DNA of 64,000 bases. Origin: Physcomitrium patens. Taxonomy: Eukaryota > Streptophyta > Bryopsida > Funariales > Funariaceae. Location: positions 6,342,607 to 6,406,606 of the forward strand of contig NC_037275.1 in NCBI RefSeq assembly GCF_000002425.4. The letters run 5' to 3'. Below, one piece after another: positions 20,142 through 33,277 of this stretch. Numbering within the stretch: position 1 is the first letter of the stretch; every line of letters begins with the position of its first letter. The translations under genes were made by a program, and so were the position numbers. The notes below the pieces were generated by a model. It did no database searches. It had not been told where the DNA came from and saw only the letters and a list, made by a program, of their open reading frames with translations.

Positions 20142-21545
20142 AGAAAAAATATCACATATATCCTTGAAATATGTTGAAATATCAAAAAAAATCCTTGTAT
20201 TGTTGATAATAGCAAATATATCCCTCACTTTTGTAATAATTACAAATTTTTCTTTGAACTTGATAAGATATAAATTTATTTCTATTTTTTGTAAATTTAA
20301 GGTCTAAATCGTGTGTTATGTAAATTTTAGCGCATTATTTTTTTGTACAAATTGGGCCTTCTACAAATTAGATATTGATGTTATTATTGTCATGACAATA
20401 TTTCCAAAAAATCTTTATGGTACAAACTTGCTTACTTCAAGACCAAAGACAAAGTACAAAGATGCAACCAACTGCAACCAACTGCAACTAACTTCTTTTA
20501 GTTCATGTTTTGTTTTTTTATTAAGGATGCATAGCTTTTTAACTTGCATCTTCAGCAAGTGACTTAGGCTAGAAGCTAGTATCAATAAAATTAGATTGTT
20601 ACTTGGAGACCATTCAAAGCTAAATTAATACTTAAAGCAAATAGATAGGGAGGTGTTCCATGAAAATGATATAAGTGAAAATCTTGTTTAAGAATATGAA
20701 ACTATATTTGTGCATGATTTTGAGTTAAAGAAGTGTTTAATTCTTTGTATTAGAGAAAGCTTCAAAAGATAGTATATACTTGAATTAAAAAAAATATATC
20801 CTTATTAGGATATATATAATGCACATGTGTAAAAACTCTATGTTGTAGTGTGTTTACATAGTGTTTTCATTCAACATAGAGTTTTTACACATGAGTATTA
20901 CATTTTTTATTTATTTAATATGATTACTTTTCAATGATGTGATAATGGCAAAGCTAAGCAATACTTTGTAGAAAAATACTAAAGCTCCATACATCAACTA
21001 AAATATAAAAGAAGCATACAAAGTTATGCCATCATTGTAAAACGAGTTTGCATCATCTACAAAGCGGATATATTTGTCAAAGCAATACAAATCACTCTCA
21101 TTGTGGATCTGATAATAAATAGAGATATTCTTGAAAGAACTTCAGTATTTCAATGATGTTCAAATATCCTATAATTTCAAAACCAAACCTTCAATGAATA
21201 TTGATAGTGGAATTTCTTTTACAAACATTTTTTGTAATTTTAAGAAACAAAAGCTTATAGATTGATTTAGAATAAGCATTAATTATTTGATCCTACATCA
21301 TTAAGTATTTTTTTACTATGCCTTGATTAAAAAATAAGAAAATTCTTTAAAGCTCAAATTTAAGTTTACATCTCTATAATTATAACTTATGATGGTTTTT
21401 TTTATAAAATAATCTTTGATAAATATTTAAAAATTAAATTAAATAATTATTTACAAGTATTAAAATATATCAATATTAAAATTCAAACAACAAAATTTTG
21501 GATTGATTAAATTTTATTTTTGTATAAATAAAAATATTTGAATTA

Positions 21546-21577
<32 letters not shown>

Positions 21578-21950
21578 GATTGGATTTATGAATAAGATAA
21601 AAAAATCTTATAAATTTTTGTATATATTGCACTCTACTCTTAGCCTCAAAGTAAATGGATTTATATAATAAAGAGTTATTAGAAGTGTTGCTACAACATT
21701 GATGGTAGCACCAACAATGTTTAGTTCATGGGAAGATTGACTTGTGTAAAAAAGTGTTGTGCCAAAATTTATACGGAATAAAATTTGGACCTTAAATTTA
21801 TCTAAAATAGGAATAAGGTTATATCTTATGAAGCTCAAGGATAGATTTATATTTATCACAAAAGTGAGGGATATATTTTCTATTGTTAAGAATATAAAGA
21901 TATTATTAATATTTTTAGATATTTTAGGAATATTTATGATAAGTTTTTTA
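20142..21950. mobile_element. TIR DNA transposon nested in decayed copy 1
   Basis: The first ~200 bp are an imperfect inverted repeat of the last ~200 bp. For example, the run ending GACCTTAAATTT with ATATCTTAT at 21789-21822 mirrors the segment around 20266-20312, and CACTTTTGTAAT mirrors ATCACAAAAGTGAGGG. It interrupts the protease region: retro sequence resumes near 21960 and matches pol by 22020. ATAATAACA and TTAATAAAA flank the ends and could be a decayed 9-10 bp duplication, suggesting a Mutator-like element. No transposase frame is visible. Confidence 0.65.
20824..20893. repeat. Perfect 22-bp inverted repeat with 26-nt loop
   Basis: 20824-20845 and 20872-20893 are exact reverse complements (CATGTGTAAAAACTCTATGTTG and its complement). 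It lies inside the TIR transposon. Its perfection contrasts with the heavily mutated surroundings. Confidence 0.9.
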
Positions 21951-24900
21951 ATAAAAAATAATTTTAATAGCTTTGTGATATTTAATACTGTTATATCTAT
22001 TTCTAATTTAATATAATATAATTTTAGGCTTATCATGGCTAAAATTATACAACACATAAATAGACTAGATTTCTTGTAATCTCAATATTTTTTATAACAT
22101 AATTAAGACTTTTGCTAATCAAGTGGAAAGTTATGTCTAATACAACCAAACTTTTTTGTGTGGATTTATGAACTTTTATGCATGTTGTAGAAGGACCATT
22201 TTTTATTATTTATGTCACATCTATGTCTAATGGTGTAAAGATTTCATGTCCCATTCTAATCTAATATAAAGATTATTAATATGTTTTTTTTTAAAAAAAA
22301 AATAAGATTATTTATTAGAACATTTTTCTTATAATTGCTTAATTTATCTTAAAGAAGGGTTCAACCATTATTTAGACCAATCTATAACTTATTATCAAAT
22401 GAGTTGATTTTATTCAAAGAGTACATTGATAAGAACTTAGACAAGAATTTCTTACACCATTCAAAATCTTCAACAATAGTTTCTATTTTCAGTATGAAGA
22501 AAAAAAATCATTGTAGATGTATGTGGATTATGAAAAATTGAAAAAAATTACCATCAAGAATAAGTAATTTTTATCTTTGATATCAAGAATTTTTTATCAA
22601 TTAAATTAAAAAAAGAGCTATAAAAAAATAAATACACATAAAATATACAATGTGATATGCATTAATAAAAAGAGATAAATAGAAAATTAAGTTTCAAATT
22701 AGATATGAATATTTTGAATATAATATCATGCCTTTTGGCCTTATTAAAGTATTTTTTTTATTATCTTAAACTTACATTTAAAAAATAATAGATTTAAAAA
22801 AATATATCTAAAAAATATTTTAATTTATTCTAAAAACAAAAAAGCTTAAAATTTATAATTTTTATGTATTACAAAAATCTAAAGATTCAAGATTGTACAC
22901 TAAGATGTAGAAGTATGTATTTTGGATAATTTAAGTTGATTTTTAAAAATATGTCATATCAAATAAAGATCTTATGATGGATCTTAAGAAATTTTAGAAA
23001 ATTATGGATTGGAATATTTTAAAAATAATAAAAAATATATATTTTTTTAAAATTTAACATGTAATATAATTTTTTTGTTAAAAAATATTTTTTAGATTGC
23101 AGCTTTGCTTACATATTTGACTTGTAAAAACAAATTTAAGTGGAATAAAGAAGCTAATATAGCAATTGAAGCTTTGAAGTTGGTTTTTACTCTTTCACCA
23201 ATCTTACATCAAGTTGGACTGATAAAAATAAATTCATTAAACTTTGCTTTAAGTTAATTTTTATTATAAATAGGAATATATGATAGAATTTATTATGTAG
23301 TTTTTTATTTAAAATATTTTTTAATAATTAAAATTAATTATAAGATTTATAATTAAAAAAATTATAATTATAGATTCATTTAAAAAATAATATAATTATT
23401 TAAAAGGTGCTTCTAATATAATAATTATTTATATAAATTACAAGAAATTTAAGTATTTTATGTTACTACATATTTTGATATGTTGCTAAGATCATTAGAA
23501 TAAGTCCTTGTCAATATTTCTATTCAATTTGACTTATTAGCTAAAACAAAATTGCTTGTTAAATATGCTTCAAGATATTTTTATCTTGTACCAAAATAAA
23601 AAAATGTAAATTATCATCAATAATAGATAATTATTTTGAAACAAAAATAATCTTATTTTTGAGCAATAAAATCAATGATTATTTTTGATTAAATATTTTT
23701 TAAATAAATTTAATTGAGTATGTTCTAAGATCTTATTATACAAGATATTGATGATAATTCTTTTAAATTTCATGATATTTTAAGTTTGAATTCAAAATTA
23801 ATATTTTGTATTTTTAGAGATATTTATATAATCTTAAAAGTATAGTATAATAATGTGCTTCTTATATTTATTATTTTTTTAAAATAATATGATATTTTTA
23901 ATAGAACAAGACCTTAGAATTAATTTTATTATATTTTTAGTAGCTTCAATTGTGAAAGAAAGTTAATAACTTTTAAAATTTTGTGATATTGCTACAAGAT
24001 GGAAAAATACTTGTCATTGATTTTATAGACTTTTCTAACTTGTACTTGTATACGAACAGCCATAGTCATCTATTTCTATAGAATTTATTATAAACCTTTT
24101 AATTTTAATTTATTACAATTCTACATTTGTGATATTAGATTATTTTATTAAAGCATCACATTTTTTACTTTGTACAAAAACTATCACAAGTGAAGAAATA
24201 ATTAGATTTTTTTAATAATACATATTATTAATTTGAATTGAAAAGAGATATTATATAAGATAGATGGATGATATTTGTATCTAATTTTTGGAGAAATCTT
24301 TTCAAGATTTTAGAGATAGATATAAAATTATCTTTAGCCTTATATTCTTAAATAATAGACGAATAAAATATGTAAATAAAGCATTAGAAAAATATTTGAG
24401 ATGTATCATTAGCTATTACAAAGATGATTAGATAACTCTTTTATCATTGGAAATTTTTTTTATAATAATATAATACATTCTTCAATTCAATAGTTCCATT
24501 TTTATATTAATTATGGCTATCATCTACAATTTGATATTTTTTACTTTGTAAAAATTAATAATCTTGGAGCAAAAGATTTAACAAATCATTTGTAAAAACT
24601 ATAATAGACAATGAACTTGCAATTAAATGAAGTTTAAATAAAAAAAAAGATCAAAGTAGATTTCTATTATATGGAGCAACTTTAACTCTATGTTAGCAAC
24701 AAGGTATAGTTATTTTTCATAATATCAAGACTATTTGTTCTTATGAAAAGTTGGATTATTATATACTTAAATTATTTTAATTTTATTAATAGATTATTTA
24801 ATATTATTTTAATTATACTAACTAAAATATATAAAAATCCATATTTTGTTCTATTTGTCTCTTTTTGAATCATAAAATATTGTAGATATATCAAAAAAAT

Positions 24901-25290
24901 AGATAACATATCATTCTATAAAATTAGAAATTAATGAAAAAATTGAGATAGAAGAGATCTTAAATTCAAGAATGTGAAAAAATAGGTTAAAATATCTTAT
25001 ACACTAATATAAATATAATATTAATAAATAAAAATAAAATCCATCTAGTAATCTTTTAATTGTGACAAATGAAATTGATGTTTTTTTTTAAATAACATTT
25101 ATTAAAATCAAATAAAGATACAAAAAAATATTTTGCTATAAAGTAAAGTTGGTTGAATAAAGATTGCATTCTATCTTCTAACTTTTTTTTGTAGTATTTT
25201 TTTATTTGTAGTATTAAAAAGATGGAAAATCAACAACTATCAGATTCAATTAAAATATTATTTTTTTATTAAATTACTGATATTATGTTA

Positions 25291-27285
25291 TAAAACAACT
25301 ATTTGATGAAAAAAATATGGATTATATTAAAAAATAATTTAATTGAAGAGTATAGTAGCAAATTACTTTTAAAAAATATAGATAAAAGATAAGATGGTAG
25401 TAAAAAATATTTAGTGTTAATATTTCTTTGTTATAAAAAATAGCTTCTACTTATTTTGTAGAGCCATTGTCAAGGACATGAATCTCAAAGAAAGAAATTC
25501 TCAATATATTATTGTGTCACTCAAAAAGACTAGAAAATCACTCAAAGATGGTAATATATTAAATTAGGATGGATATTACCAAAGAAAAAAATAGTAAAAA
25601 GTCTTGAAACAAGTTTAAAGACTAGAAAGACATTGACAAGAGTGAAGACTTTACTCTTGCCTCCATATATACTTTTTAATTAGGAGCTATGGGAGATGTT
25701 CTATAGGACCTCCAATATGTGCTGACTTTGCAAGATATGAATCTTAACTTGCAAGGGAAGTTTTCTATATGTGTGCCACATATTTAGCTTATTCCACAAG
25801 ATAGCAACATGTATCACACATGGTTAACTTGTTGATCAAGTTTCTAACATATCAATCAACTACTAACTCATATAAAGTCAAAATTGCATCTATGAAGCTT
25901 CTAAGAAGCAATTTTAGAAGATATTATGAAATTAATTTATATGTAACTACTTCTATCTAATTATATAAGTAATCATTGAAGTAAATACGTAAGTGTATGA
26001 TAGCCATAAATAAGAAAAAATAATATAGATTATGAAAGATAATAAACTACTTCTTATCTTAAAAAATAAACATTTATATCTCAAGAAGATTGGTTGTGAA
26101 TCAAGATGAAAACTTGATTTCAATGAACAAATTATACATTTACAATAATTGTGAGGTTTTTTTGTTGATTGAATAAGAATGAAGGAGGGGACTTTACAAG
26201 ATTTGTTTAAGCATTGGTTTTAAGTAATTTGAGTATATATGGACTTTGTAAGAACTTTGCAAAGTCATGGTTGTTTTAGATGATTCATAATTTTGTGAAA
26301 TAAAATTAGATTTATATTTTTAAAAATTTCATGAACATTGTAGGAGATCAATGGATAAAGTTTTTTAGGATTGAAAATCTACTTATTCTTAATTTAATTT
26401 ATAAAACTGAGATTTATTAAGTGATTAAATTAAAATTTATTAAAAATTTAATTAGATTAAGATATCAAAAAATATATTATAAGAATCAATAAAGATTTTT
26501 ATAATCTTAAGTAATTTGTAGGTTGAATATATATATATATATATATATATGTAGTGAATTTAATTTGTAAAGAATTATTTATATTTTTAAAAAATAAAAG
26601 ATGAAATAAAAAGTTATTATTATTCATAGATTGGCATTAAGATTGGAGAGCAAGAATAATGGGATTCAAGCAAATTGAAAGCTTTTGATTTCAATTTATA
26701 AAAATAATTTTCTTTAATTTTTTTATATTTTTTAATTAAAAAATTGAAATGAAAAAAAAATTAAAGAAAATTTCATATTTTATTTGATAATTATTGGGAT
26801 TTAAAAATTATTCTAAGATTTTATTTGGTATGAATTGAATTGGTTAAAGTTTCACTGATATTTCAATAGAAATTTTTAGGTTTGGTTAGGTTTTATTTAA
26901 GATTTGATTAGGATATCTATAGGATTTTATTAAAATTTTGTTAAAATTTACTTAAAATTTGATTAAAAGTTTTTAGGATTTATTTAAGATTAATTTAGAT
27001 TTTTTTTATAATTTCATTAGTATTTTTTTAAGTATTTCTTTTAAATTTTAATGATTTTTTTAGAATTTCTTTTGGATTTTTTAAAGATTCTTTAAGATTA
27101 TTTAATATATTTTATGATATATTTAGGATTTAATTAATTTTTTATTTAGATTATTAAAGTATAATAAGAATATGATTAAGACTTTATAAGCATTGTTAGG
27201 TTCTTTATTAGTTGCAAAGTACAAACTTACCTTCTACAATTAAGTACTTGGTGCATTTTCAAACAAGAAAACTATAATATAATAC
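25291..27285 (-). mobile_element. Family-B LTR, antisense, split by a solo LTR
   Basis: Reading the minus strand, the sequence matches the family-B LTRs at 28401-30750 and 52795-54440: the start with a motif like AAAATGCACCAAGTACTT, a decayed array of TCCTAA/TTAGGA units (about 26830-27200), and the 3' part with CTACAAAATAAGTAG. It is interrupted at 25468-26002 by a chromovirus solo LTR. A (TA)n tract lies at its right edge (27306-27338). Confidence 0.65.
25468..26002 (-). repeat. Chromovirus solo LTR with GCCAT duplication
   Basis: An antisense copy of the 530-bp LTR, flanked on both sides by GCCAT (25463-25467 and 26003-26007). The flanking family-B sequence is continuous once the LTR and one GCCAT are removed. 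It is a solo LTR left by recombination between LTRs. Confidence 0.85.
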
Positions 27286-27302
27286 CAAATAAGCCATATA
27301 TA

Positions 27303-27341
<39 letters not shown>

Positions 27342-27349
27342 CTTTTTAA

Positions 27350-27612
27350 TAATCATCACTCAAGTATTTCTCCAACTTAGATATCAATGTCTTCTATTTT
27401 TATATGTGACACCTAATTGAAAAATATCAAATTACAAATCATGGGCAATGCAAATTAACCATTTGAAGTACACATCCTTCACCATGCACTTCAAGTTCAA
27501 TCTTCCTATGGTGGATAAAAGTTTCTTAAGACTCAAATTCTCCACTAAAAAATTTTCAGCTACTATGCTGAACTAAAAAACTATACCACTCATATCAAAG
27601 ACAAGAAATCTT
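27350..27612 (+). pseudogene. Decayed copy of the flank at 42000-42260
   Basis: This segment matches 42000-42260 over its whole length (for example CACTTCAAGTTCAATC and TATGGTGGATAAAAGTTTC), with mostly C-to-T and G-to-A changes. At 42 kb the sequence is the downstream flank or 3' UTR of the two-TM protein gene. Here it is joined at about 27612 to a copy of the diphosphatase leader, a junction expected from tandem duplication. Confidence 0.85.
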
Positions 27613-28400
27613 CTTAATAGCCAAATCCGACCTCACGAGACCTTTTGCAAAGAAGATTGTGCAATGTGATTCTCTTTGTGATAGGGAAGGATAAAAAATG
27701 AGGCTTTTTTAATATTTTTGGGACATTCTTTGATATTTTTGATAATCGGGACGGCATTGGTTTGAATAGAATCGAAGGACTATTTGAGTTGGGTAGAATT
27801 TTCAAAGTGTATCTTATCACTTAGTTTCGGTGGGATATCCGAGTCAATCCCCTAAGAGCTAGACATGCAGCAATTAATTCACTTTCTCGAAGAGAGAGAC
27901 TTAGAAGAAAAGATATGGTGTACAACAAGGCATGCACAGCAAAATCAAATAGAAAGATACCAAAGAAGAAGGAGGAATTTCTCCATGAAAAGCCGTTGTT
28001 TTTATTTGGAGTCATTATTGACATTCAATATGTTAATGTTGATGATAAGAATTTCCACCTAGGAATGCCACAATACTATTGACATGCACCAGAATTATGG
28101 TGGAGAGTAGTGGATGCATAGAACAGTCATAGAAACCTTGATTTTGCAGTCCACTTTGAGAACACTGTCGATGAATAATACCTCAAGGAGTAATACAATC
28201 AAGCATTTGAGTGCATCTTATCTAAGCTTTCCAACTTCAAAAACGGCCTTGTCTATCAAAAGTTTGGCAACCACTATCTCTATAACCTACTACATCAAGA
28301 ATTGAACCATTTCCTCAATATTTCTACCTCGAGCTTGCATTCTTATTACTCCTTCAGCCCCTACAATGAATTTTTGTTCATTGTTTTAAATATCTACAAC
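27613..28400 (+). pseudogene. Decayed diphosphatase copy, 5' part
   Basis: Matches 14060-15005 of the functional gene, including leader, start region and the domain up to the LDGYDVS codons. Stops and frameshifts are frequent and the pattern is C-to-T/G-to-A; the GNH region reads GNHYLYN. The match breaks at about 28400 at a family-B retrotransposon and resumes at 32936. Because the non-coding leader is included and the copy is not polyadenylated, it arose by DNA duplication, not retroposition. Confidence 0.92.
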
Positions 28401-28679
28401 ATGAGCGATGTTGTATTATATTCTCGTATTACATGACATTTGGCTTGAGAATACACCAAGCACTTGGCTATGGAAGATAAAAAGAAAATTGCAATAATAA
28501 GTCTTAACAACTCTTATAGATTCTTAAATAAATTACAATTAAAGATTAGCAAATATAATCAAACATAGATCAAATTCAATCAAAATTTCAAAAGAATTAT
28601 ATAAGAAACAGAAAGTATTCTTAGAGATCCATTAAAGAATCATAAAGAATTGATAAAGAAATTTAAAAATATATTAAAA

Positions 28680-29560
28680 TAGAAATCTTAATAAAATATT
28701 AAAATAGAAATCTTAATTAAATCCTAGTCAAAACCTAATCAAATTCTAGTCAAATCCTTGTCAAATCCTAATTAATTCCTAAATAAATCTTAATCAAATC
28801 CTAGCCAAACCCTAAACAAACTCTAATCAATCTTTAAAAAATCCTAAACAAATCTTAATCAAAATCCTAATCAAATTCTAAATAAATCCTAGTCAAATCT
28901 TAATAAATTCTAACGAAATCTTAAATAAATCTTAGTCAAATTCTAAACAAATCCTAAACAAATTCTAACCAAATCCTAAATAAATCCTAACCAAATCATA
29001 AAATAAATCCTAATCAAATCTTAAACAAATCCTAAAAAATCCTAAAAAATCCTAAAAAAATCCTAATCAAATTCTAATCAAATTCTAATCAAATCCTAGT
29101 CAAACCTTAATCAAATCCTAAATAAAACCTAATAAAATCCTAAAAAATCCTAACCAAATCCTAATCAAATCCTAAACAAACCTTAACCAAACTTTAGTAA
29201 AACTCTAAATAAATTCTAATCAATCCTAAACAAACCCTAAAAAAATCCTAAATAAATCCTAAATAAAATCTAGTCAAATCCTAAACAAATCTTAAAAAAA
29301 TCCTAAAAAAATCCTAAATAAACTCTAGTCAAATCCTAAACAAATCTTAAACAAATCCTAAAAAAATCCTAATCAAATCTTAAAAAAATCCTTAAATAAT
29401 TCTAAATAAATCCTAGTCAAATCTTAAATAAATCCTAACCAAATCCTAAAAAAATTCTAACCAAATCCTTATAAAATTCTAAAAAAAAACCTTAATAAAA
29501 TCCTAACCAAATCCTAGTCAAACCCTAATCAAATTCTAAATAATTCCAAGTAATTCCTAT
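28680..29560. repeat. AAATCCTAAN minisatellite inside a family-B LTR
   Basis: About 880 bp of imperfect tandem units, mostly 9-11 bp, of the form AAATCCTAAtC / AAATCCTAAAC. Related arrays sit at the same relative place in the copies near 50.3, 53.2 and 56.8 kb and, inverted, near 26.9 kb. It resembles degenerate plant telomeric CCCTAAA but has a different period and no pure telomeric run. Confidence 0.85.
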
Positions 29561-30951
29561 AGCATATTCAAAACTCAATAAGTAATGAATGAACCATTGA
29601 TTTTAACTCAAATTTTATGCACCTATTAATAATTAAGTTTACAACAACCAAAAAAAAAATAGAAGAAAATCGAACTCACCAAAAAGAAGATCAATCCTAA
29701 AATCTGCTTGGATGTTGGCTAGCTTCCTTCTCCAATCTGAATGTTGAATTTCTAATGCCAATATTTCCTTATAAAACTATTCAATTGATCTCAAAATTCT
29801 CATATTTGTAGAAAAACAAGTCTACTACTTGCATATATAATTTTTACTCTAATCCAACCAATAGATTGCAAGAAATCTTAGAAACTCTTATTGGACCTAA
29901 AATTCTACTTTTCGAGACCTTGATCCACTTAAACCTCAATAATCCTCAATCCAATCCTTCGATCAAGCTCAAATTCACAGCATATATTAAGCACATATAT
30001 CCACAAATCTTCATAATTTTATTTATAGATCTATTGCCAAACTTACGACATTCTTCAAAAAGTATCTCCTATTTTATTTCACAAATCTAGAGTCATCCAA
30101 AACAAACCTTGACTTTGCAAAGCTCTTACAAAGTCAATACAAATCCAAATCATCCAAAATCAATGCCTATCAACACTCTATCAAGTCTGCTCTCTAATTT
30201 CATTCTTTCATATGCCAAAGAGTCCCATAATTGTCATCAAAGCTTAGTTTTGTGCCTTAGGGTCTGATTTCAACCTTGGTTCATAACTAGCCCTCTTTCG
30301 ATATTAATATCTAGTTGTTTTAGATAATTTTTGCTAAAATCTACTTTCAACTTCTTTCCAAAGGTGTATATATTGTTTATTTTTCTAATCTACCTTATTT
30401 TTCTCTATTTGTGGTCCTACAAAGTAAGTAGAAGCCTATTTTGTAAAAAGGCAGTATTAGTATCTTTAAGTTTTTTATCCCTTGAATATTATCTATTTTT
30501 TTAAGATAATTTGTTACAATATATTTGAAATAATATCTTCAATAATATGATCTTTTCTTCACCCTTTCACCTATTAGCCATTTTACATCACAACATCTAC
30601 CTTCCTTATACTCGTGCATCCTGCAACATATACCAAGTTTTTATATCATTTTTATGTAGAATGGCCTTCATTTTGGTCAAATTCTTGATCTTCAATTTAT
30701 TCTTCTTCTTCCATCTCAATATCTCCTAATAGATTTTTTTTTTTATTAAAAAAAAAAAAAAATGTCTTCATTTCTTTGTTTAAAAATTTCGATTTGTTTG
30801 TCTGCTACAGGTATCTTTAATTCTGTACCATCAAATTCTCATAACAAATATGTTCCATTTTCATACACTTATTTCACAACATAAGGCCCAAATCATCTTT
30901 TTGTAAATTTCTTAGACGTGCTATGTTGATTGTATAAGCTACTATCATAAA

Positions 30952-31553
30952 TTAACATCCAATCACCATCTTTAATTGCCTTAGGTCGTAGTTGATGTTT
31001 TTTTTATCAAATCTTTCTTTATTTCTTTTCCTTGCTTCTTTCAACCTCATTATTTCTACTTCAATATCATTAGGTCTTCCTTCTAATTGTTGAATCCATA
31101 ATGCTAAAAGTTCTTCCGTATTGAGATCATCATTCGAAGGCAATACATTCCATATAGGCACTATTTCTTTTATTAGTATTATTGGTTTTTATCCATATAT
31201 TAATTCAAAAGACATATAATTTGTTATAAACTGAGAATTATACGATCTGTCTATAGTGCAAATAGTAATAGTCTAGGCTATTCATGTACTTTGCCATTGC
31301 ATACCTTTACTAATGTCTTAACAATAGATGAATGCCCATGCTCACTCTTTCCATTACCTTCTAGACTATATGTTGTTGTCAATGAAAGTTTAATTCCTAT
31401 TCTATTAAAGAATTTTTGTGCTTTTCTTGCATCCAATTCAATCCTATTTTTTGTAATTCTCTCAATACAACCGTAGTGACAAATAATATCTTTTAATAAA
31501 AATTGACATACACCTTCAATACTCTTTGTTCTTAATGCTCGTCCTTCAATCAT
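30952..31553 (-). pseudogene. Integrase remnant of the family-B element
   Basis: Two minus-strand frames (31553-31278 and 31161-30952) are consecutive parts of a Ty3/gypsy integrase. The first has the D-to-E part of the catalytic core (ITKNRIELDARKAQKFFNRIG and TYSLEGNGKSEHGHS, where relatives have a D in NGIEFDA-like context and NPEGNGKSERGH). The second has the following helical segment (LWIQQLEGRPNDIEVEIMRLKEARKRNKERFD). The first catalytic Asp and upstream RT are missing. This family is distinct from the chromovirus. Confidence 0.85.
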
Positions 31554-32935
31554 ATTTGATAAATCTTCTTATGCAAGTACCAAATACTTTATTTGTCTAA
31601 GTCCCATTGGCATTGCTACTCGGTTGTTTGGTTTGGGAATGCACCAGGTACCTAACTTTAGAAGGTGACATTGTGTTTCACAAGTATCCAAAAAATCTTA
31701 ATATGTTTTATCTATATGAGAAGAATATAATCCAAATTTCAATTCAAAATTACTAAAAAATACTCTTCTTAGTAGCTTCAATCAAACATAAATCTCAATC
31801 ACCTTGTTACTTTCATATTTAAGTAATTTATATTTTTCTTATAAGTCCTAATCGTAATTAATGAGATTTGAGAAGTTATAACTTCTACTTTGACTGTACA
31901 CTTGATGTGAAATTTTGTATGCAATTGCCAATGTAAGTCTTCTATATGCTCAAGAAATTTCAACCTAATTCAACTTACAGATTGTAAAAAAACCTCCAAA
32001 AACTACACTGATATCACTTGGCTGCCAACTTAAAAGGTGATGTAGAAGTTCTAATAGTGATTTCTCTTTCTTCAACCATTAACTTCAATTCAAAATTAGT
32101 CTATAGCTTGATCTTCAAGTTTTCTAATACCATGCCAAATTTCACTTTAATCCAATTAATAGATCTTGAGATATCATAGAAATCCTATTCAATCCAAAAT
32201 TACCAACTTCTGAAACTCTTTTGTGCTAAAAACCAGATATTTCTAAACCACACTATTAGATTATTACAAAAATTTTTATACACTTAGCACACCTAACAAT
32301 TCAAATAGTTCCAAATTTTGAACTATAGATGTTACACCAATTGCACGAAGTAGCCAAAATTACTAGCCCTAATTATATTATATAAAATCCAAATCACCAA
32401 TACAAACTATGACTTTGAATAGAAATTGCAAAGTCCTTAAAAATCCTAAAAAAACAACCCTTATGCTTGTAAAAAGAGCTTGAAGCTAGCTCTCTAATCC
32501 TTCTTGCCAATTATCCAAATCTCCCATATTTTGTCCTAAATTGTTGTTTTTGTGGCTAGAGGTCTAATTTCAATCTTGTCCCACAAATGGTTGACTTTTG
32601 GATACCAATCTAACCTATCCTAGGAATTTTTTAGTCTGATCTTATCTTCAACTTAATTCTAATATCAATCATATCAACTATTTACCTCTTCTATCCTGAT
32701 TTTATCAATTTATGGCCTTTCTAAGGCAATAAAAGAGTTTCTATATCCTAGAAGGTAAAAATACTAATTAACTTTTATCTACTTACTATTAAGACAAGAA
32801 AATAGGCTAAGAGGTTTTCATAAAAGCCTTATTAGAATATGTTGAATTATTATTAAACTAAGATAATAGAATATTTATTAAAAAATCATTTTTAATCATA
32901 TTTTCACCATATAGTTATATCATAACATGATAGTA

Positions 32936-33277
32936 CTCTAGATTGGCTATCGGACCACCTCTGCACTATGGCCACAATGGAGCTCTTGAATACACGAAAT
33001 TTCAACAAAAAAAAGAATAGTTCAAAGGGACTCATTGATATAGAATGTAGGTTTGTAAAATTCAATGATTGTGTCATGAATGAGCAGCTTGTATGGTTAA
33101 AAAAATACTCTACATGAGATACAAGAAGCACAACAAAAAGTTATCATTTACTACCAATTGCCAATAGATCCATGTGCATTTTTTTTTTTTCTACTCTGCT
33201 CTAGAAATATGATATTGTGTTGGTAATTGTGCACAACTTCAATTACATGGTGAAATACTTTGTCGTATACATCCATG
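32936..33277 (+). pseudogene. Decayed diphosphatase copy, 3' part
   Basis: Continues the copy from the equivalent of 15008 to 15347 (through the GHAH region), with the same decay pattern; the CCHLP motif is lost. It ends abruptly at 33277, where the LTR of chromovirus copy 2 begins after CCATG, so the retrotransposon cut the pseudogene a second time. Confidence 0.92.

Larger units (their letters stand above)
18045..25290 (+). mobile_element. Decayed chromovirus copy 1, sense, 3'-truncated
   Basis: This copy aligns base by base with the near-intact element from its LTR through gag, the zinc-knuckle region (near 19700-19860), protease, RT, RNase H, integrase and into the third ORF (near 25222). 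Most differences are C to T or G to A, and every frame is destroyed. A TIR transposon of about 1.8 kb interrupts the protease region. The copy stops within the third ORF at about 25290, where antisense family-B LTR begins. Confidence 0.88.
28401..32935 (-). mobile_element. Family-B LTR retrotransposon remnant in the pseudogene
   Basis: Two related LTR-like blocks (about 28401-30750 and 31590-32935) flank a short minus-strand integrase remnant. The left block is longer because it carries a minisatellite of about 0.9 kb. The insertion splits the diphosphatase pseudogene exactly between its GAGCG and CTCTGG equivalents. Most of pol is gone. Left terminus is about TGTTGTATTATA and right terminus about TATCATAACA; the target duplication is too decayed to call. 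Confidence 0.7.

Noticed and set aside
28680..29560. Interstitial telomere (CCCTAAA) array
   Set aside because: The period is about 9-11 bp, not 7, no pure CCCTAAA run exists, and the array belongs to a specific LTR position.
28680..29560. CRISPR-like repeat/spacer array
   Set aside because: Units are short, imperfect and contiguous with no spacers, in a eukaryotic LTR.
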